Assembly (NCBI RefSeq): GCF_020966755.1 | Contig: NZ_JAJKFT010000010.1 | Location: forward strand, 3,002,720 to 3,066,719 | DNA from: Blastopirellula sediminis | GTDB taxonomy: Bacteria; Planctomycetota; Planctomycetia; Pirellulales; Pirellulaceae | Direction: 5' to 3' | DNA: 64,000 nt | Part shown: positions 26,194 through 34,430 of the stretch, piece after piece | How the letters are laid out: each line of letters opens with the position of its first letter | Numbering within the stretch: position 1 is the first letter of the stretch | Notes under the pieces: generated by a model | What the model was told of the DNA's origin: nothing | The model's database searches: none | What the model saw: the letters and a program-made list of their open reading frames with translations, nothing else | Made by a program: the position numbers and the translations under genes

Positions 26194-26466
26194 ATGCTGA
26201 CGTCACGACCCAAATCGATCGCCGCTTTGATCATCTTGGCGGTTTCGCAGTGCGCCGGCTGTTGGCATTTGAAGCACACGCCGCTGTTTGATCCCGGCAC
26301 CATGCAGCAACAGCAGCAGCGAGCCATGGCCTACGACCCCTACACCAACAACGACCTCGGTCCTGAGGTCCTGGGTGGTCGCCCGCGCGACTTTGATCGC
26401 CCGCCGGCCGAAGCGGTCCAGAATGACCCGGCCAACTTCGGCGCCAACGCGGCGTTTCTTCCTTAG
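26194..26466 (+). CDS. Small lipoprotein of planctomycete type
   Basis: A 90-residue product with a lipoprotein signal (AALIILAVSQCAGC, lipidated Cys near residue 30) followed by a short Gln-rich stretch and a C-terminal segment GPEVLGGRPRDFDRPPAEAV. No catalytic features are seen and I cannot name the family. A composition free of stop codons and a clear lipobox support a real gene. It is probably anchored to a cell membrane facing the periplasm-like space. Confidence 0.65.
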   Translation: MLTSRPKSIAALIILAVSQCAGCWHLKHTPLFDPGTMQQQQQRAMAYDPYTNNDLGPEVLGGRPRDFDRPPAEAVQNDPANFGANAAFLP

Positions 26467-26597
26467 CGGGCGGTTTGGGGCGGGAACCGCTGGTCTGGCC
26501 CAGAAAAATCTTGGATTCGCGGATCACCGCGGCGCCTGTGCGTATGGGTCGGCAGCGGATAAACTGGGGGTTTTCCCCCTGTCGCTGCTAGACCGCC

Positions 26598-28073
26598 ATG
26601 ACCGATATCCCCGCGAAACCTGATAATCCGGCCCCGCTCCGGCTCCAGCGCCTGCACAAAGTCTTGGCGTTCGCCGGCATCGACAGCCGTCGAAAGTGCG
26701 AAGAGCTGATCCAGGAAGGGCGGGTCGAAGTCGACGGCAAGTTTGTGACCGAGCTCGGCATGAAGGTCGATCCCGAGCACCAGGAGATCCTGGTCGACGG
26801 GCAGCGGCTGAAGTTCGGCAAACGTATCTATTACATGCTGAACAAGCCGCCGGGGGTGCTGAGCACCAATTTCGACCCGGAAGGGCGAACCCGCGTGATC
26901 GACATGGTCCCGCAAGACGTCCGTCTGTTCACGATCGGGCGGCTCGACCGTGCCAGCGAAGGGCTGATCGTCGTCACCAATGACGGCGAACTGGCGAACC
27001 GCCTGGCTCACCCGCGCTACGAAATCGAAAAGACCTACCGCGTTGAAGTGGCGGGCCATCCCGAGCAAGACGCCTTGTCGCAGGTCCGTCGCGGCATTCA
27101 CTTCGCCGAAGGTTTCGTCAAACCGGTCAGCGTCAGCCTCAAGCGCAAGAACAAACAAAGCACCTCGCTCGAGATCATCCTCGACGAAGGGAAGAACCGC
27201 GAAATCCGCCGCTTGATGGCGAAGATCGGCCACAAGGTTTTGCGACTGAAGCGCATCGCGATGGGCCCGCTCCGGTTGGGCGAAATGCCCGAAGGCGCCT
27301 TCCGCGAACTAAAGAGCGCTGAGGTGAAGGCGCTTCGCGACGCCGCGTTCGGCGGCCCCGGCAGCAAGCCGAAGAAGTCGCCTGCCCCGCGACCTGCTCG
27401 TGGCGGAGAACGAACGCAAAGCGGTCCGACCGGAAAGCCGCCGCGCAAATCGTCGGGGCCTGCGTCGAAAGAGCGTTCGTCGCGCCCCAAGCACTCGGAG
27501 GAGCGTTCGTCGCGCCCCAAGCACTCGGAGGAACGTTCGTCGCGCCCCAAGCAAACGGACGAACGACCGCGCAAGTACGGCAAGACGATCGGCGGCGACA
27601 GCCGCAGCGGTTCGTACGGCAAGTCGTCGGCGCCTCCGGAGAAGCGACGTTCGTTTGACAAGTCAGGCGGTCGTCCGGCGAAGAGCCGTGGTTTCTCCGA
27701 ATCGTTCGGCTCGCATGATGACGACGACGATGACGAAGGCCGGCCGATCTCGGAAATGGGCTGGTTCTCGGAAGGTCGAGGTCCCGCGAAGAAGAAGGCG
27801 GCGCCCAAACGGGCCGGCGCTCCTCCCAAAAAGAAGTTCGCCAAAACGGGAACCGGCTTTAAGGGCGGTCCGAAAAAAGGCGGGCCGAAAAAGGGTGGTC
27901 CCAAGAAAGGGGCGCCCAAAAAGAAGAAGATGACGTACGGTCAGAGCTCGGCCGACGAGACGGCGAAGGGTGGTCGTAAGACGAAACGGGGGAGCGTTCG
28001 CACCAAGTACGTCAAAAACCCGGACGCGAAGAAACAGACATTCAATAAGAAGAAGACGAAGCGCCGCAAGTGA
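26598..28073 (+). CDS. rluB: RsuA/RluB family pseudouridine synthase with basic repetitive tail
   Basis: Converts a uridine in rRNA to pseudouridine. The 491-residue product has an N-terminal S4 RNA-binding domain (LHKVLAFAGIDSRRKCEELI, then GRVEVDG), the family motif YYMLNKPPGVLST, the catalytic Asp in GRLDRASEGL near residue 117, and KNREIRRLM near residue 198. After about residue 250 comes a 240-residue Lys/Arg/Ser/Pro tail with three ERSSRPKHSE-like repeats and a KKGGPKKGGPKKG run, likely disordered RNA-binding. RluB versus RluE/RsuA specificity is not certain. It overlaps the next gene by 4 bases. Confidence 0.9.
   Translation: MTDIPAKPDNPAPLRLQRLHKVLAFAGIDSRRKCEELIQEGRVEVDGKFVTELGMKVDPEHQEILVDGQRLKFGKRIYYMLNKPPGVLSTNFDPEGRTRVIDMVPQDVRLFTIGRLDRASEGLIVVTNDGELANRLAHPRYEIEKTYRVEVAGHPEQDALSQVRRGIHFAEGFVKPVSVSLKRKNKQSTSLEIILDEGKNREIRRLMAKIGHKVLRLKRIAMGPLRLGEMPEGAFRELKSAEVKALRDAAFGGPGSKPKKSPAPRPARGGERTQSGPTGKPPRKSSGPASKERSSRPKHSEERSSRPKHSEERSSRPKQTDERPRKYGKTIGGDSRSGSYGKSSAPPEKRRSFDKSGGRPAKSRGFSESFGSHDDDDDDEGRPISEMGWFSEGRGPAKKKAAPKRAGAPPKKKFAKTGTGFKGGPKKGGPKKGGPKKGAPKKKKMTYGQSSADETAKGGRKTKRGSVRTKYVKNPDAKKQTFNKKKTKRRK
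27471..27560 (+). repeat. Three tandem 30-bp repeats inside the pseudouridine synthase tail
   Basis: Units at 27471-27500, 27501-27530 and 27531-27560 begin GA(G/A)CGTTCGTCGCGCCCCAA. The first two are identical and the third diverges at its end. They encode ERSSRPKHSE, ERSSRPKHSE and ERSSRPKQTD, so the repeat keeps frame. This is a coding minisatellite, not a CRISPR. Confidence 0.9.
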
Positions 28074-28951
28074 ACGACAACTGCAACCCGCTCCACGCTC
28101 CGTACTATGCCGACCAAGCCGTCCAACTGACGGCCGAAGTGGTCGAGAACGTCCAATTGGCTCGCGATACTTTTCGCGTCCGGTTCGCCTGTCCTGATCT
28201 GGCGGCGCGGATCACGCCGGGACAGTTCGTCATGCTTCGTCTGGCCGACATGCAAGATCCGCTCTTGGGTCGACCGCTGGCGATGTACGACGTCTATCGA
28301 GACGGCAGCGGCGCGGCGATCGGCATCGACGTCGTTTACCTGGTCCACGGCAAGATGACCAGCAAGCTCGCCTCGTTCAAGCCGGGACAGCGGCTGGAAG
28401 CTTGGGGTCCGCTCGGCAATGGTTTCCCAGGTGAGCAGGTCGATCACTTGATCATGGTCGCCGGCGGCATCGGTCAAACCCCGTTCGTCGCGCTCGGCAA
28501 AGAATATCTCGGACGTCAGGCGTACGGCAATCCGGCGCGACAAGGCGCCGCGGCCGGCAAAGTGACGATGTGCTACGGCGCTCGTTCGGTTGAATATCTG
28601 GCCGGCGTCGAAGACTTCCGCGCTTGCGGCATCGACGTCAAAATCAGCACCGACGACGGTTCGGCCGGGCATCATGGCCTGGTGACCGACTTGCTGAATG
28701 AAACGCTCGACCAGTCGACCGCCGGCGTGCAGATCGCGTGCTGCGGACCAGAGCGCATGATGGAATCGGTCAGCAAGATCGCCGCCGAGCGGAACGTGCC
28801 GTGCTGGGTTTCGCTCGAGACGCCGATGGCTTGCGGCATCGGCATCTGTTTCACCTGCGTCGCCAAGGTTCGCCAGGACGACGGCAGTTGGGACTACAAA
28901 CGGACCTGCGTCGAAGGTCCGATTTTCTCATCCGAAAAGATCGAGTGGTAA
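28070..28951 (+). CDS. pyrK: Dihydroorotate dehydrogenase electron transfer subunit-like protein
   Basis: A 293-residue flavin and iron-sulfur protein. The FAD-binding barrel has RPLAMYDVYR, the NAD-binding domain has VAGGIGQTPFVALGKEYLG, and the C terminus carries a 2Fe-2S cluster motif: C-x4-C-x2-C in MACGIGICFTCVA followed by a fourth Cys in RTCVEGPIF. This arrangement matches PyrK, which passes electrons from dihydroorotate oxidation by PyrDB to NAD. No pyrD is adjacent, so a related oxidoreductase partner is possible. It starts at GTG 28070 overlapping the pseudouridine synthase stop (GTGA). Confidence 0.88.
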   Translation: MNDNCNPLHAPYYADQAVQLTAEVVENVQLARDTFRVRFACPDLAARITPGQFVMLRLADMQDPLLGRPLAMYDVYRDGSGAAIGIDVVYLVHGKMTSKLASFKPGQRLEAWGPLGNGFPGEQVDHLIMVAGGIGQTPFVALGKEYLGRQAYGNPARQGAAAGKVTMCYGARSVEYLAGVEDFRACGIDVKISTDDGSAGHHGLVTDLLNETLDQSTAGVQIACCGPERMMESVSKIAAERNVPCWVSLETPMACGIGICFTCVAKVRQDDGSWDYKRTCVEGPIFSSEKIEW

Positions 28952-28961
28952 CGACCGCGCG

Positions 28962-29360
28962 TTATTTCGCTTTGGTCGTTAACGCAAAGTCGATCTGATT
29001 CTTCTGATTCGCGGCGACGTTGGCGGATAACTTGCCCGCTCTCCCATACTGCCGCGGAACCATCACAGCCGGCCGGGCCTGACCGGGCGGCGGCTCGTTG
29101 GCGATGGTGACGGTATGCTCGCCGATCAGCGCTCCTTGGATGTCGGTGGTGTAGACCAGGTGATAGTAACCAGCGTCGTCGGTGCGGCCGAATGACGACT
29201 TGCCTGCGTGAGCCGGGGCGAAGGTGATCGTCGCCGAGTCGGCCGGTTTGCCGTCGACGGTGACGATGCCGGTCACTTCGGCGATGTTGCTAGGACCAGC
29301 CGGTTGGCAGCCGATCAGCGGAAACGCAGCGAGCAGTAGCGCGATGATTTGACGTTTCAT
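28962..29360 (-). CDS. Small lipoprotein with transthyretin/carboxypeptidase-regulatory-like fold
   Basis: The 132-residue product has a lipoprotein signal (MKRQIIALLLAAFPLIGCQP, Cys near residue 18) followed by a beta-sandwich pattern: VTGIVTVDGKPADSATITF, then GRTDDAGYYHL. Such proteins commonly sit next to DUF1559 genes in planctomycetes, and here one lies about 100 bases upstream on the same strand. A structural or surface role is likely. ATG 29360 gives the signal peptide. The gene ends 11 bases from the convergent pyrK stop with no evident terminator. Confidence 0.8.
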   Translation of the reverse strand: MKRQIIALLLAAFPLIGCQPAGPSNIAEVTGIVTVDGKPADSATITFAPAHAGKSSFGRTDDAGYYHLVYTTDIQGALIGEHTVTIANEPPPGQARPAVMVPRQYGRAGKLSANVAANQKNQIDFALTTKAK

Positions 29361-29463
29361 CGATTGGGTCTCCTGAAAGATCGCCGTGGGCGATGTGCGT
29401 GTTTCGAGGAGGCGCACGGCGCGATCTTCGCAGCAGGGCGCCTGAGACTTTTCACGGGCGAAC

Positions 29464-30540
29464 TTAGAATTGACCGACGACGAATCCGTCTTGTCGATTC
29501 GCCAGGTTCTCTAGCACGTTGTTGTCGACGTATTCGTCCGGCTTGTGGTCGACCGTCTCGGAGATGAAGTGAACCGAGCCGTCGCAAAAGACGAACTGCA
29601 CGCCGCCGGGGTGATGGCTGTTAAAGCCCCCTTTGCACCAGAGCGAGTAGACGGCGTTGTTCAGCGGATAGCCGACGCTGCCCAAGGCCTGCGTCGACCA
29701 CCATGGAAACGCGCCGTCGTTGGGAAAGCCGTATGGATTGACCCCGGCACATTTGCAAAGCCCTCCGGCGACTGAATCGTCATCATCCGGCGCGTCGATG
29801 CCGGCCGGTTCGCGAATCGCGGTCGCACGTTCGCCGGCGAGAAACGTGTTGGTCGTGCCATCAAGCACGTCACGCAAGCGAATCACTTCGTCCATCCCAA
29901 AGACGCCGTTGAACTGCGGCGTTAGGCCCGGCCAGTTGATCGGCGGCGCCCACCAGGCTCCATGCATCTTGATCGACGAAGCGCAGCCGGCGTAGTTCGC
30001 CTTTGCAGGGTTGGTCGAGTCGTTCGGCGACGTTGCGCCGCTGGTGGTGAAGAGGAGACCGTTGCCTCCTTGCGAGACGATCGGGTCGATGTAGGGCCCG
30101 CCGATGTCGGAAGGACAAACGAGCGTCGGAATCGGCGTTCGCATGATGTCGATCAGAAATCGCCCGCTGGGGCCGTTGATCGAACTGCCGACGGTAGCCG
30201 CTTCGTCGAGACGATTTTTCCCCGGCGCGATCGCGTCGTAAGCGGCTGATTGTTCGAGAAACGGAAAGAGGTGGAGCGTCCAGGACGACGCATTCAAGTC
30301 GCCGTTTCCGCCGGGGTTTTGATAGCCGAGTCCGCCCGGCGGAAAGCTGCCGAACGCGTCATGATAGTTGTGCGTGGCGATTCCAATTTGCTTCAGATTG
30401 TTGGTGCAGGTCATTCGTCGGGCCGCTTCTCGCGCTTGCTGCACCGCAGGCAACAGCAAGGCGATCAAGACGCCGATAATGGCGATCACCACCAGCAATT
30501 CGACCAAGGTAAAACCGCGCGATCCAGATCGAACATGCAT
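29464..30540 (-). CDS. DUF1559 prepilin-type N-methylation domain protein
   Basis: A 358-residue pseudopilin-like protein. It begins with a short leader and the class III signal GFTLVELLVVIAIIGVLIAL, which is cleaved before the hydrophobic helix by a prepilin peptidase, then AVQQAREAARRMTCTNNLKQ, typical of the planctomycete DUF1559 (SBP_bac_10) family. The C-terminal half carries FNSHHPGGVQFVFCDGSVHF, the conserved end of these proteins. They are numerous in planctomycete genomes and presumably form surface fibres or secretion pseudopili. The lipoprotein gene downstream is probably cotranscribed. Confidence 0.95.
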   Translation of the reverse strand: MHVRSGSRGFTLVELLVVIAIIGVLIALLLPAVQQAREAARRMTCTNNLKQIGIATHNYHDAFGSFPPGGLGYQNPGGNGDLNASSWTLHLFPFLEQSAAYDAIAPGKNRLDEAATVGSSINGPSGRFLIDIMRTPIPTLVCPSDIGGPYIDPIVSQGGNGLLFTTSGATSPNDSTNPAKANYAGCASSIKMHGAWWAPPINWPGLTPQFNGVFGMDEVIRLRDVLDGTTNTFLAGERATAIREPAGIDAPDDDDSVAGGLCKCAGVNPYGFPNDGAFPWWSTQALGSVGYPLNNAVYSLWCKGGFNSHHPGGVQFVFCDGSVHFISETVDHKPDEYVDNNVLENLANRQDGFVVGQF

Positions 30541-30683
30541 GAAAGTACTCCAAGGAAAAAAAGATGAAAGCGATGGAGTGTCGTGTCATTGTATCCAATG
30601 TATCGTTGGGTCCCATGTGATATTGCGCAAGAGTGTTGGATATTTCACGCTCGGCTGGTGGGAATTGAGTTGCGTAGATCGCA

Positions 30684-30722
30684 CAAAAAAAGACCGTCGC
30701 GCTGTTCAGCGTGACGGTCTTC
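30684..30722 (-). terminator. Rho-independent terminator of the aminotransferase gene
   Basis: AAGACCGTCGCGCTG (30690-30704) pairs with CAGCGTGACGGTCTT (30707-30721) with one G-U wobble. On the - strand it is followed by a T-run (A-run at 30684-30690 on +). It lies 25 bases after the aminotransferase stop. Confidence 0.85.
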
Positions 30723-30746
30723 GGTGGCTTGTTTGGGAGTCGGCGT

Positions 30747-31892
30747 TTATGACAACGCTGCGATCAATCGGTCGACGTCTTCCTGGTCGGTATACGCATG
30801 CGGGCTGATGCGAAGTCGACCGCTCCGCACGCTGAGCGCGACCTTGGCGTCGACGCAGCGCTTTCGCAATTGGTGTGGGTCTTGGCCGGGGAAGTCGAAG
30901 GAGATGATGCCGGAACGTTTTTCTCCTTCGCGATCGGAGAAGATCGACGCGCCGATCGACTGCAATCGTTCGACCGCGTAATCGCCGATCTCGAGGACCC
31001 GCTCGCCGATCGCACTCTGCTGCGGTCCGGCGCCATATTCCATGAGCAGGCCAAGGCTACTGCCCATCGCCATGTAGCCGACCATGTTCTTCGAGCCCCC
31101 TTCAAACCGACGGGCGCTGTCCGCGAAGTCGAGGGCGATCCGGTCGTAGTCGTACGGTTTGACCATGCTGCTGGGACCGACGAACAGCGGACGTAACTTG
31201 TCGAAATGCTCGCGCCGGATATAGAACATCCCGGCGCCTTCGGGCGACATCATCCACTTTTGGCTGGTCGAAGCGAAGAAGTCGACGCCGGTCGCTTTTA
31301 CGTCGAAGGGAAAAACGCCCAGCCCTTGAATCACGTCGACGAAGAGCAGCGCGCCGCGCGAATGCGCGAGTTCCGTCAGCTTCGCGATATCGAGCCGATA
31401 ACCGGTCGAATAGCTAACCCAGCTGACGGCGACGATCTTGGTCGTGCTGTCGATCGCGGCGGCGATTTGATCCAGCGTCGGTCCGGCGCCTTCGACTTGC
31501 ACCTGACGAACTTCGACGCCGACGCTTTCCAGATGCATCCACGGATACAGATTGGCGGGGAACTCATTGCTGAGGACGACGATGCTGTCTCCCGGTTTCC
31601 AGGCATATCCGCCGGCGACCAGCGAGACGCCGTGGGTGGTGTTCGGGAGGAGTGCGATCTCTTCGATGTCGGCATTGACCAGCGCCGCAATCTGCCCGCG
31701 GGTCTTCTCAACGGTGGTCGCCCACTCGGGCCAATGGAGATTTCCACCGGCGGCGGCCTGGTCGACAAACCGCCGAATCAGGTCGGCAGTTCGGCGGGGA
31801 AGGGGGGAAACGGACGAGTGATCGAAGTAGGCCCACTCCGGTGCAATGGTCATCTCTTGACGAAATTGGTCCCAGGGGGTGGGCTGGCTCAT
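30747..31892 (-). CDS. Class V aminotransferase (cysteine-desulfurase-like)
   Basis: A 381-residue PLP enzyme of aminotransferase fold type I, class V. It has LLPNTTHGVSLVAGG (cofactor phosphate region), VSYSTGYRLDI, FVDVIQGLGVFPFD (PLP-ring Asp and Gln) and the Schiff-base Lys in STSQKWMMSPEG near residue 232. These match the kynureninase/cysteine desulfurase group, but the C-terminal loop lacks the Cys seen in IscS and SufS, so S-transfer is not supported. Possible substrates include amino acids or amino sugars. It is monocistronic with its own terminator. Confidence 0.88.
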   Translation of the reverse strand: MSQPTPWDQFRQEMTIAPEWAYFDHSSVSPLPRRTADLIRRFVDQAAAGGNLHWPEWATTVEKTRGQIAALVNADIEEIALLPNTTHGVSLVAGGYAWKPGDSIVVLSNEFPANLYPWMHLESVGVEVRQVQVEGAGPTLDQIAAAIDSTTKIVAVSWVSYSTGYRLDIAKLTELAHSRGALLFVDVIQGLGVFPFDVKATGVDFFASTSQKWMMSPEGAGMFYIRREHFDKLRPLFVGPSSMVKPYDYDRIALDFADSARRFEGGSKNMVGYMAMGSSLGLLMEYGAGPQQSAIGERVLEIGDYAVERLQSIGASIFSDREGEKRSGIISFDFPGQDPHQLRKRCVDAKVALSVRSGRLRISPHAYTDQEDVDRLIAALS

Positions 31893-32063
31893 GTCTACGG
31901 AGTTCCAAAAGCTTGCGAGAGAAATAGTTACGGCGTACTATAAGGACCTCTTCGCCGGTTGCAAAACCCCCGGCCGTCATCAATAATCCTCGTTTCTACT
32001 CTTCCAAGATGCCGGGACTTACCACGCAAGTTGTTGCGTGAGAGGACTTTTCTCGCTCACGGC

Positions 32064-32091
32064 GTGACATCTGGTGGAGGCGAGTTATACT
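32064..32091 (+). promoter_or_regulatory. Sigma-70-like promoter for the small membrane protein
   Basis: GTGACA (32064-32069) and TATACT (32086-32091) are separated by 16 bases and lie about 66 bases before the ATG at 32157. Five of six positions match consensus in each hexamer. Assignment is by eye only. Confidence 0.4.
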
Positions 32092-32156
32092 ACACCGTCT
32101 GGGAAATCTGGGAAATTTTCACCAGGTTTGTGCAGGGGCCAAACAGGAGTCGCCGC

Positions 32157-32339
32157 ATGCCGAAAGCGCTAACAATCACGGGAATGGCTATTTCCATTCT
32201 CATATTCTTGGTGTTTGCGCTCGATTTGGCGATAGGAGTTCCCTTCCAAGGGGTTAGCGCCACGATGGACATCGCCTTCGTCGTGGGATCCGCCATTCTT
32301 GCCTTTCTCGCGTTTACGACCTTCCGCGAGCTGAAATAG
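32157..32339 (+). CDS. Small two-helix membrane protein
   Basis: A 60-residue product (MPKALTITGMAISILIFLVF) with two hydrophobic segments, about residues 8-27 and 36-54, separated by a short turn with GVPFQG. It ends TTFRELK. An AGGAG sits about 7 bases before the ATG, and a promoter-like pair lies upstream, which together support a real gene. It is too short for assignment to a pathway. A longer upstream frame exists but is not protein-like. Confidence 0.75.
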   Translation: MPKALTITGMAISILIFLVFALDLAIGVPFQGVSATMDIAFVVGSAILAFLAFTTFRELK

Positions 32340-32355
32340 CCCCTTTTCGCCGGGG

Positions 32356-33075
32356 CTAGGCCGCCTTGCTGACGGTGGCCGCCTTATCGACGGAGGTTTC
32401 CAGCTGGCTCGCACAGTTGGCCAGCGTTTCTACCGAACCTCCTCGGTCTCGAAATTTCGCCGCGAAATCGATCGCGCGAATCGCCTGATCTTTCGCCCAT
32501 GGGCCGGCGTTGGCGACCGTTTCTCCGCAGATTCGCATCACTTGGGCCGTGGCCGGTTTCGCGAAGTCAAAGCGATGGGGGAGCCATTCGGTCAGCCGAG
32601 CCAGGAACGAAGGAGCCTGAATGCTCGGCTCAAACCAGGGCATTCCGTTCTGCAGCGTGGCGCCCTGAATCGAGCCGCCGTTGCCGCGGATCGCCAGAAT
32701 CCCCGCATGACGCAACGCGGACGCGTGTGCCTGCTCGAGCGGGCCGTGGGCGAAAACCGAGCGAACTGAGTGCCCCGCCAGGCGACGTACTTCGTCGACC
32801 AGACCCTTTCCCCCCCACTGACGCCAATCGCTGGCAGGCTGCATCAGCAGCGCCGTTTCGTGCTGCGGATGGGAGGAGATCCATTGGGCGAGTTGCCCAT
32901 AACCGGGGCGAGAGAGGCCAAATGTCGCGGGAAGCTGGTGTTTGTCGAGGTGATCGAGCAGCGTCCGAGCGGCGTCGTGAAGTTGGCGATGGTGGGCTAG
33001 TTGAAGCGAGGGAGCCGAGAGATGAAGGTCGATCGTTAGGACCAGACGGTTCGTGAGCATGCCCCCAAGTCGCAT
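32356..33075 (-). CDS. Degenerate polysaccharide-deacetylase (NodB)-like protein
   Basis: The 239-residue product (MRLGGMLTNRLVLTIDLH) reads like a NodB-type barrel: a first strand LVLTIDLH, then TLLDHLDKHQLPATFGLSRP resembling the family segment that follows the metal site, and later short strands. The metal-binding H-x3-H motif of active deacetylases is not evident, so it may be catalytically inert or a distant relative. ATG 33060 is an alternative start. It is divergent from the squalene-cyclase-repeat gene and no cluster partner is visible. Confidence 0.55.
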   Translation of the reverse strand: MRLGGMLTNRLVLTIDLHLSAPSLQLAHHRQLHDAARTLLDHLDKHQLPATFGLSRPGYGQLAQWISSHPQHETALLMQPASDWRQWGGKGLVDEVRRLAGHSVRSVFAHGPLEQAHASALRHAGILAIRGNGGSIQGATLQNGMPWFEPSIQAPSFLARLTEWLPHRFDFAKPATAQVMRICGETVANAGPWAKDQAIRAIDFAAKFRDRGGSVETLANCASQLETSVDKAATVSKAA

Positions 33076-33330
33076 AGAATTCTCCCATCGCGGATGAGCT
33101 GACTGACCTTTTCCTGGATCGGTAGGGCCGGTTGTGCGGGTGAGGGTTTTGACCAAATCTCCTCTCAGGCAGGGGGGGCAGGCTGTTGGGATTGGGGAAA
33201 CTTTGCGGCCCAAATCCCGGAAATGAACTATCAGGCCGCTTTCTGCGACGAAGGAAGAGATAGCCGTAAGCTGCGGAATGAACCACAATAAGGGCATAGG
33301 AAAGATCCGCCGCTTTCCCGAGGGACGCCG

Positions 33331-34398
33331 ATGACCGACAAATTGAATCGCCGAGCCGCCTTACGATGCCTAGCCGCAGGTCTGCCGATGGCGGCCGGAG
33401 TGGCCGGCAGCTCTTCTCTGCTGGCAGCCGACACGGCGCTAAAGACCAGCTGGCTTACCTCCACTCGGAAAGGGCTCGACTGGGTCGCTCGCACGCAGAC
33501 CCGGATGGGACATTGGGCCAGCCAGGCCTATCCGACGGCGATGGCTGCCCTAGCCGGAACGGCGCTGATCGCGTCCGGCTCGACCACAACGCAGGGACCC
33601 TACGCGAAGAACATCCGCCGCGTCACCGACTTCATCTACAGCAAACGCCGCGACAACGGCCTGATCGGCGATCCGCTGACCGACAACCGCTACACCTACG
33701 GGCACGGCTTCTCGATGCTCTTCCTGTCGCAGGTGCTCGGCGAAGAAGAAGACGAAGAACGAAGAGAAGAACTGATCAGCACGCTGACCAAAGCGGTGGA
33801 GTTCACCGTCTCGGCCCAGACCACCTCCGGCGGTTGGGGCTACGTCAGCGCGAAAGATGGGAACGACTTCGACGAAGGTTCGACCACCATCACCCAGGTG
33901 CAAGGTCTCCGGGGCTGTCGCAACGCCGGCATCGTAGTGCCGTCGGAAGTGGTCGAACGAGCGAAACAATACATCTACAGCTGCCAGAACCCGGACGGCG
34001 GCATTTCGTACAGCTCGAAGAATCGGGGAACCTCACGACCGGCGATCACCGCCGCGTCGATTTGTTGTTTGCAGAACGCCGGCGAATATGGCGGCGACGT
34101 GGTCGACAAAATGATCAACTACTGCAAAGACAATCTGCACCAGATTCAGACGCAGCAGCAAGCGTTCAGCCATTGGCACTACACGTACCTCTACTACGCC
34201 CAGGTCGTCTATCGCGAAGGTTTTCGCGATCGCGAGTTCTGGGAAGCGTTCCGCGATCGGCTCTACACCGAGATCGTCCGCAAGCAACGTAGCGACGGCG
34301 CGTGGGACGATACGACCGTCGGCCCGATCTACGTCACCTCATGCAACTTGATCATGATGCAGTTGGACTACGGCTTTTTGCCGATTTACCAGCGGTAG
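33331..34398 (+). CDS. Prenyltransferase/squalene oxidase repeat family protein, exported
   Basis: A 355-residue protein with an N-terminal export signal that contains NRRAALRCLAAGLPMAAG, a Tat-like twin Arg followed by a hydrophobic stretch. The rest has several alpha-alpha repeats of the terpene-cyclase type (GHWASQAYPTAMAALAGTAL, CQNPDGGISYSS, KQRSDGAWDDTT), with QW-like DGG.W motifs. There is no DXDD or DCTAE-type acid motif of squalene-hopene or oxidosqualene cyclases, so true cyclase activity is unlikely. It is more likely a planctomycete secreted alpha-alpha-toroid protein. Confidence 0.8.
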   Translation: MTDKLNRRAALRCLAAGLPMAAGVAGSSSLLAADTALKTSWLTSTRKGLDWVARTQTRMGHWASQAYPTAMAALAGTALIASGSTTTQGPYAKNIRRVTDFIYSKRRDNGLIGDPLTDNRYTYGHGFSMLFLSQVLGEEEDEERREELISTLTKAVEFTVSAQTTSGGWGYVSAKDGNDFDEGSTTITQVQGLRGCRNAGIVVPSEVVERAKQYIYSCQNPDGGISYSSKNRGTSRPAITAASICCLQNAGEYGGDVVDKMINYCKDNLHQIQTQQQAFSHWHYTYLYYAQVVYREGFRDREFWEAFRDRLYTEIVRKQRSDGAWDDTTVGPIYVTSCNLIMMQLDYGFLPIYQR

Positions 34399-34430
34399 TG
34401 TTGGTTCTCATGGCGCTGGGCGGTAAGACC

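Noticed and set aside
27471-27560. Possible CRISPR-like 30-bp repeats
   Set aside because: The three units are contiguous without spacers and keep the reading frame of the pseudouridine synthase tail.
30747-31892. Calling the class V aminotransferase a cysteine desulfurase (IscS/SufS)
   Set aside because: The catalytic Cys loop is not visible and no Fe-S assembly genes are adjacent, so only the fold family is claimed.
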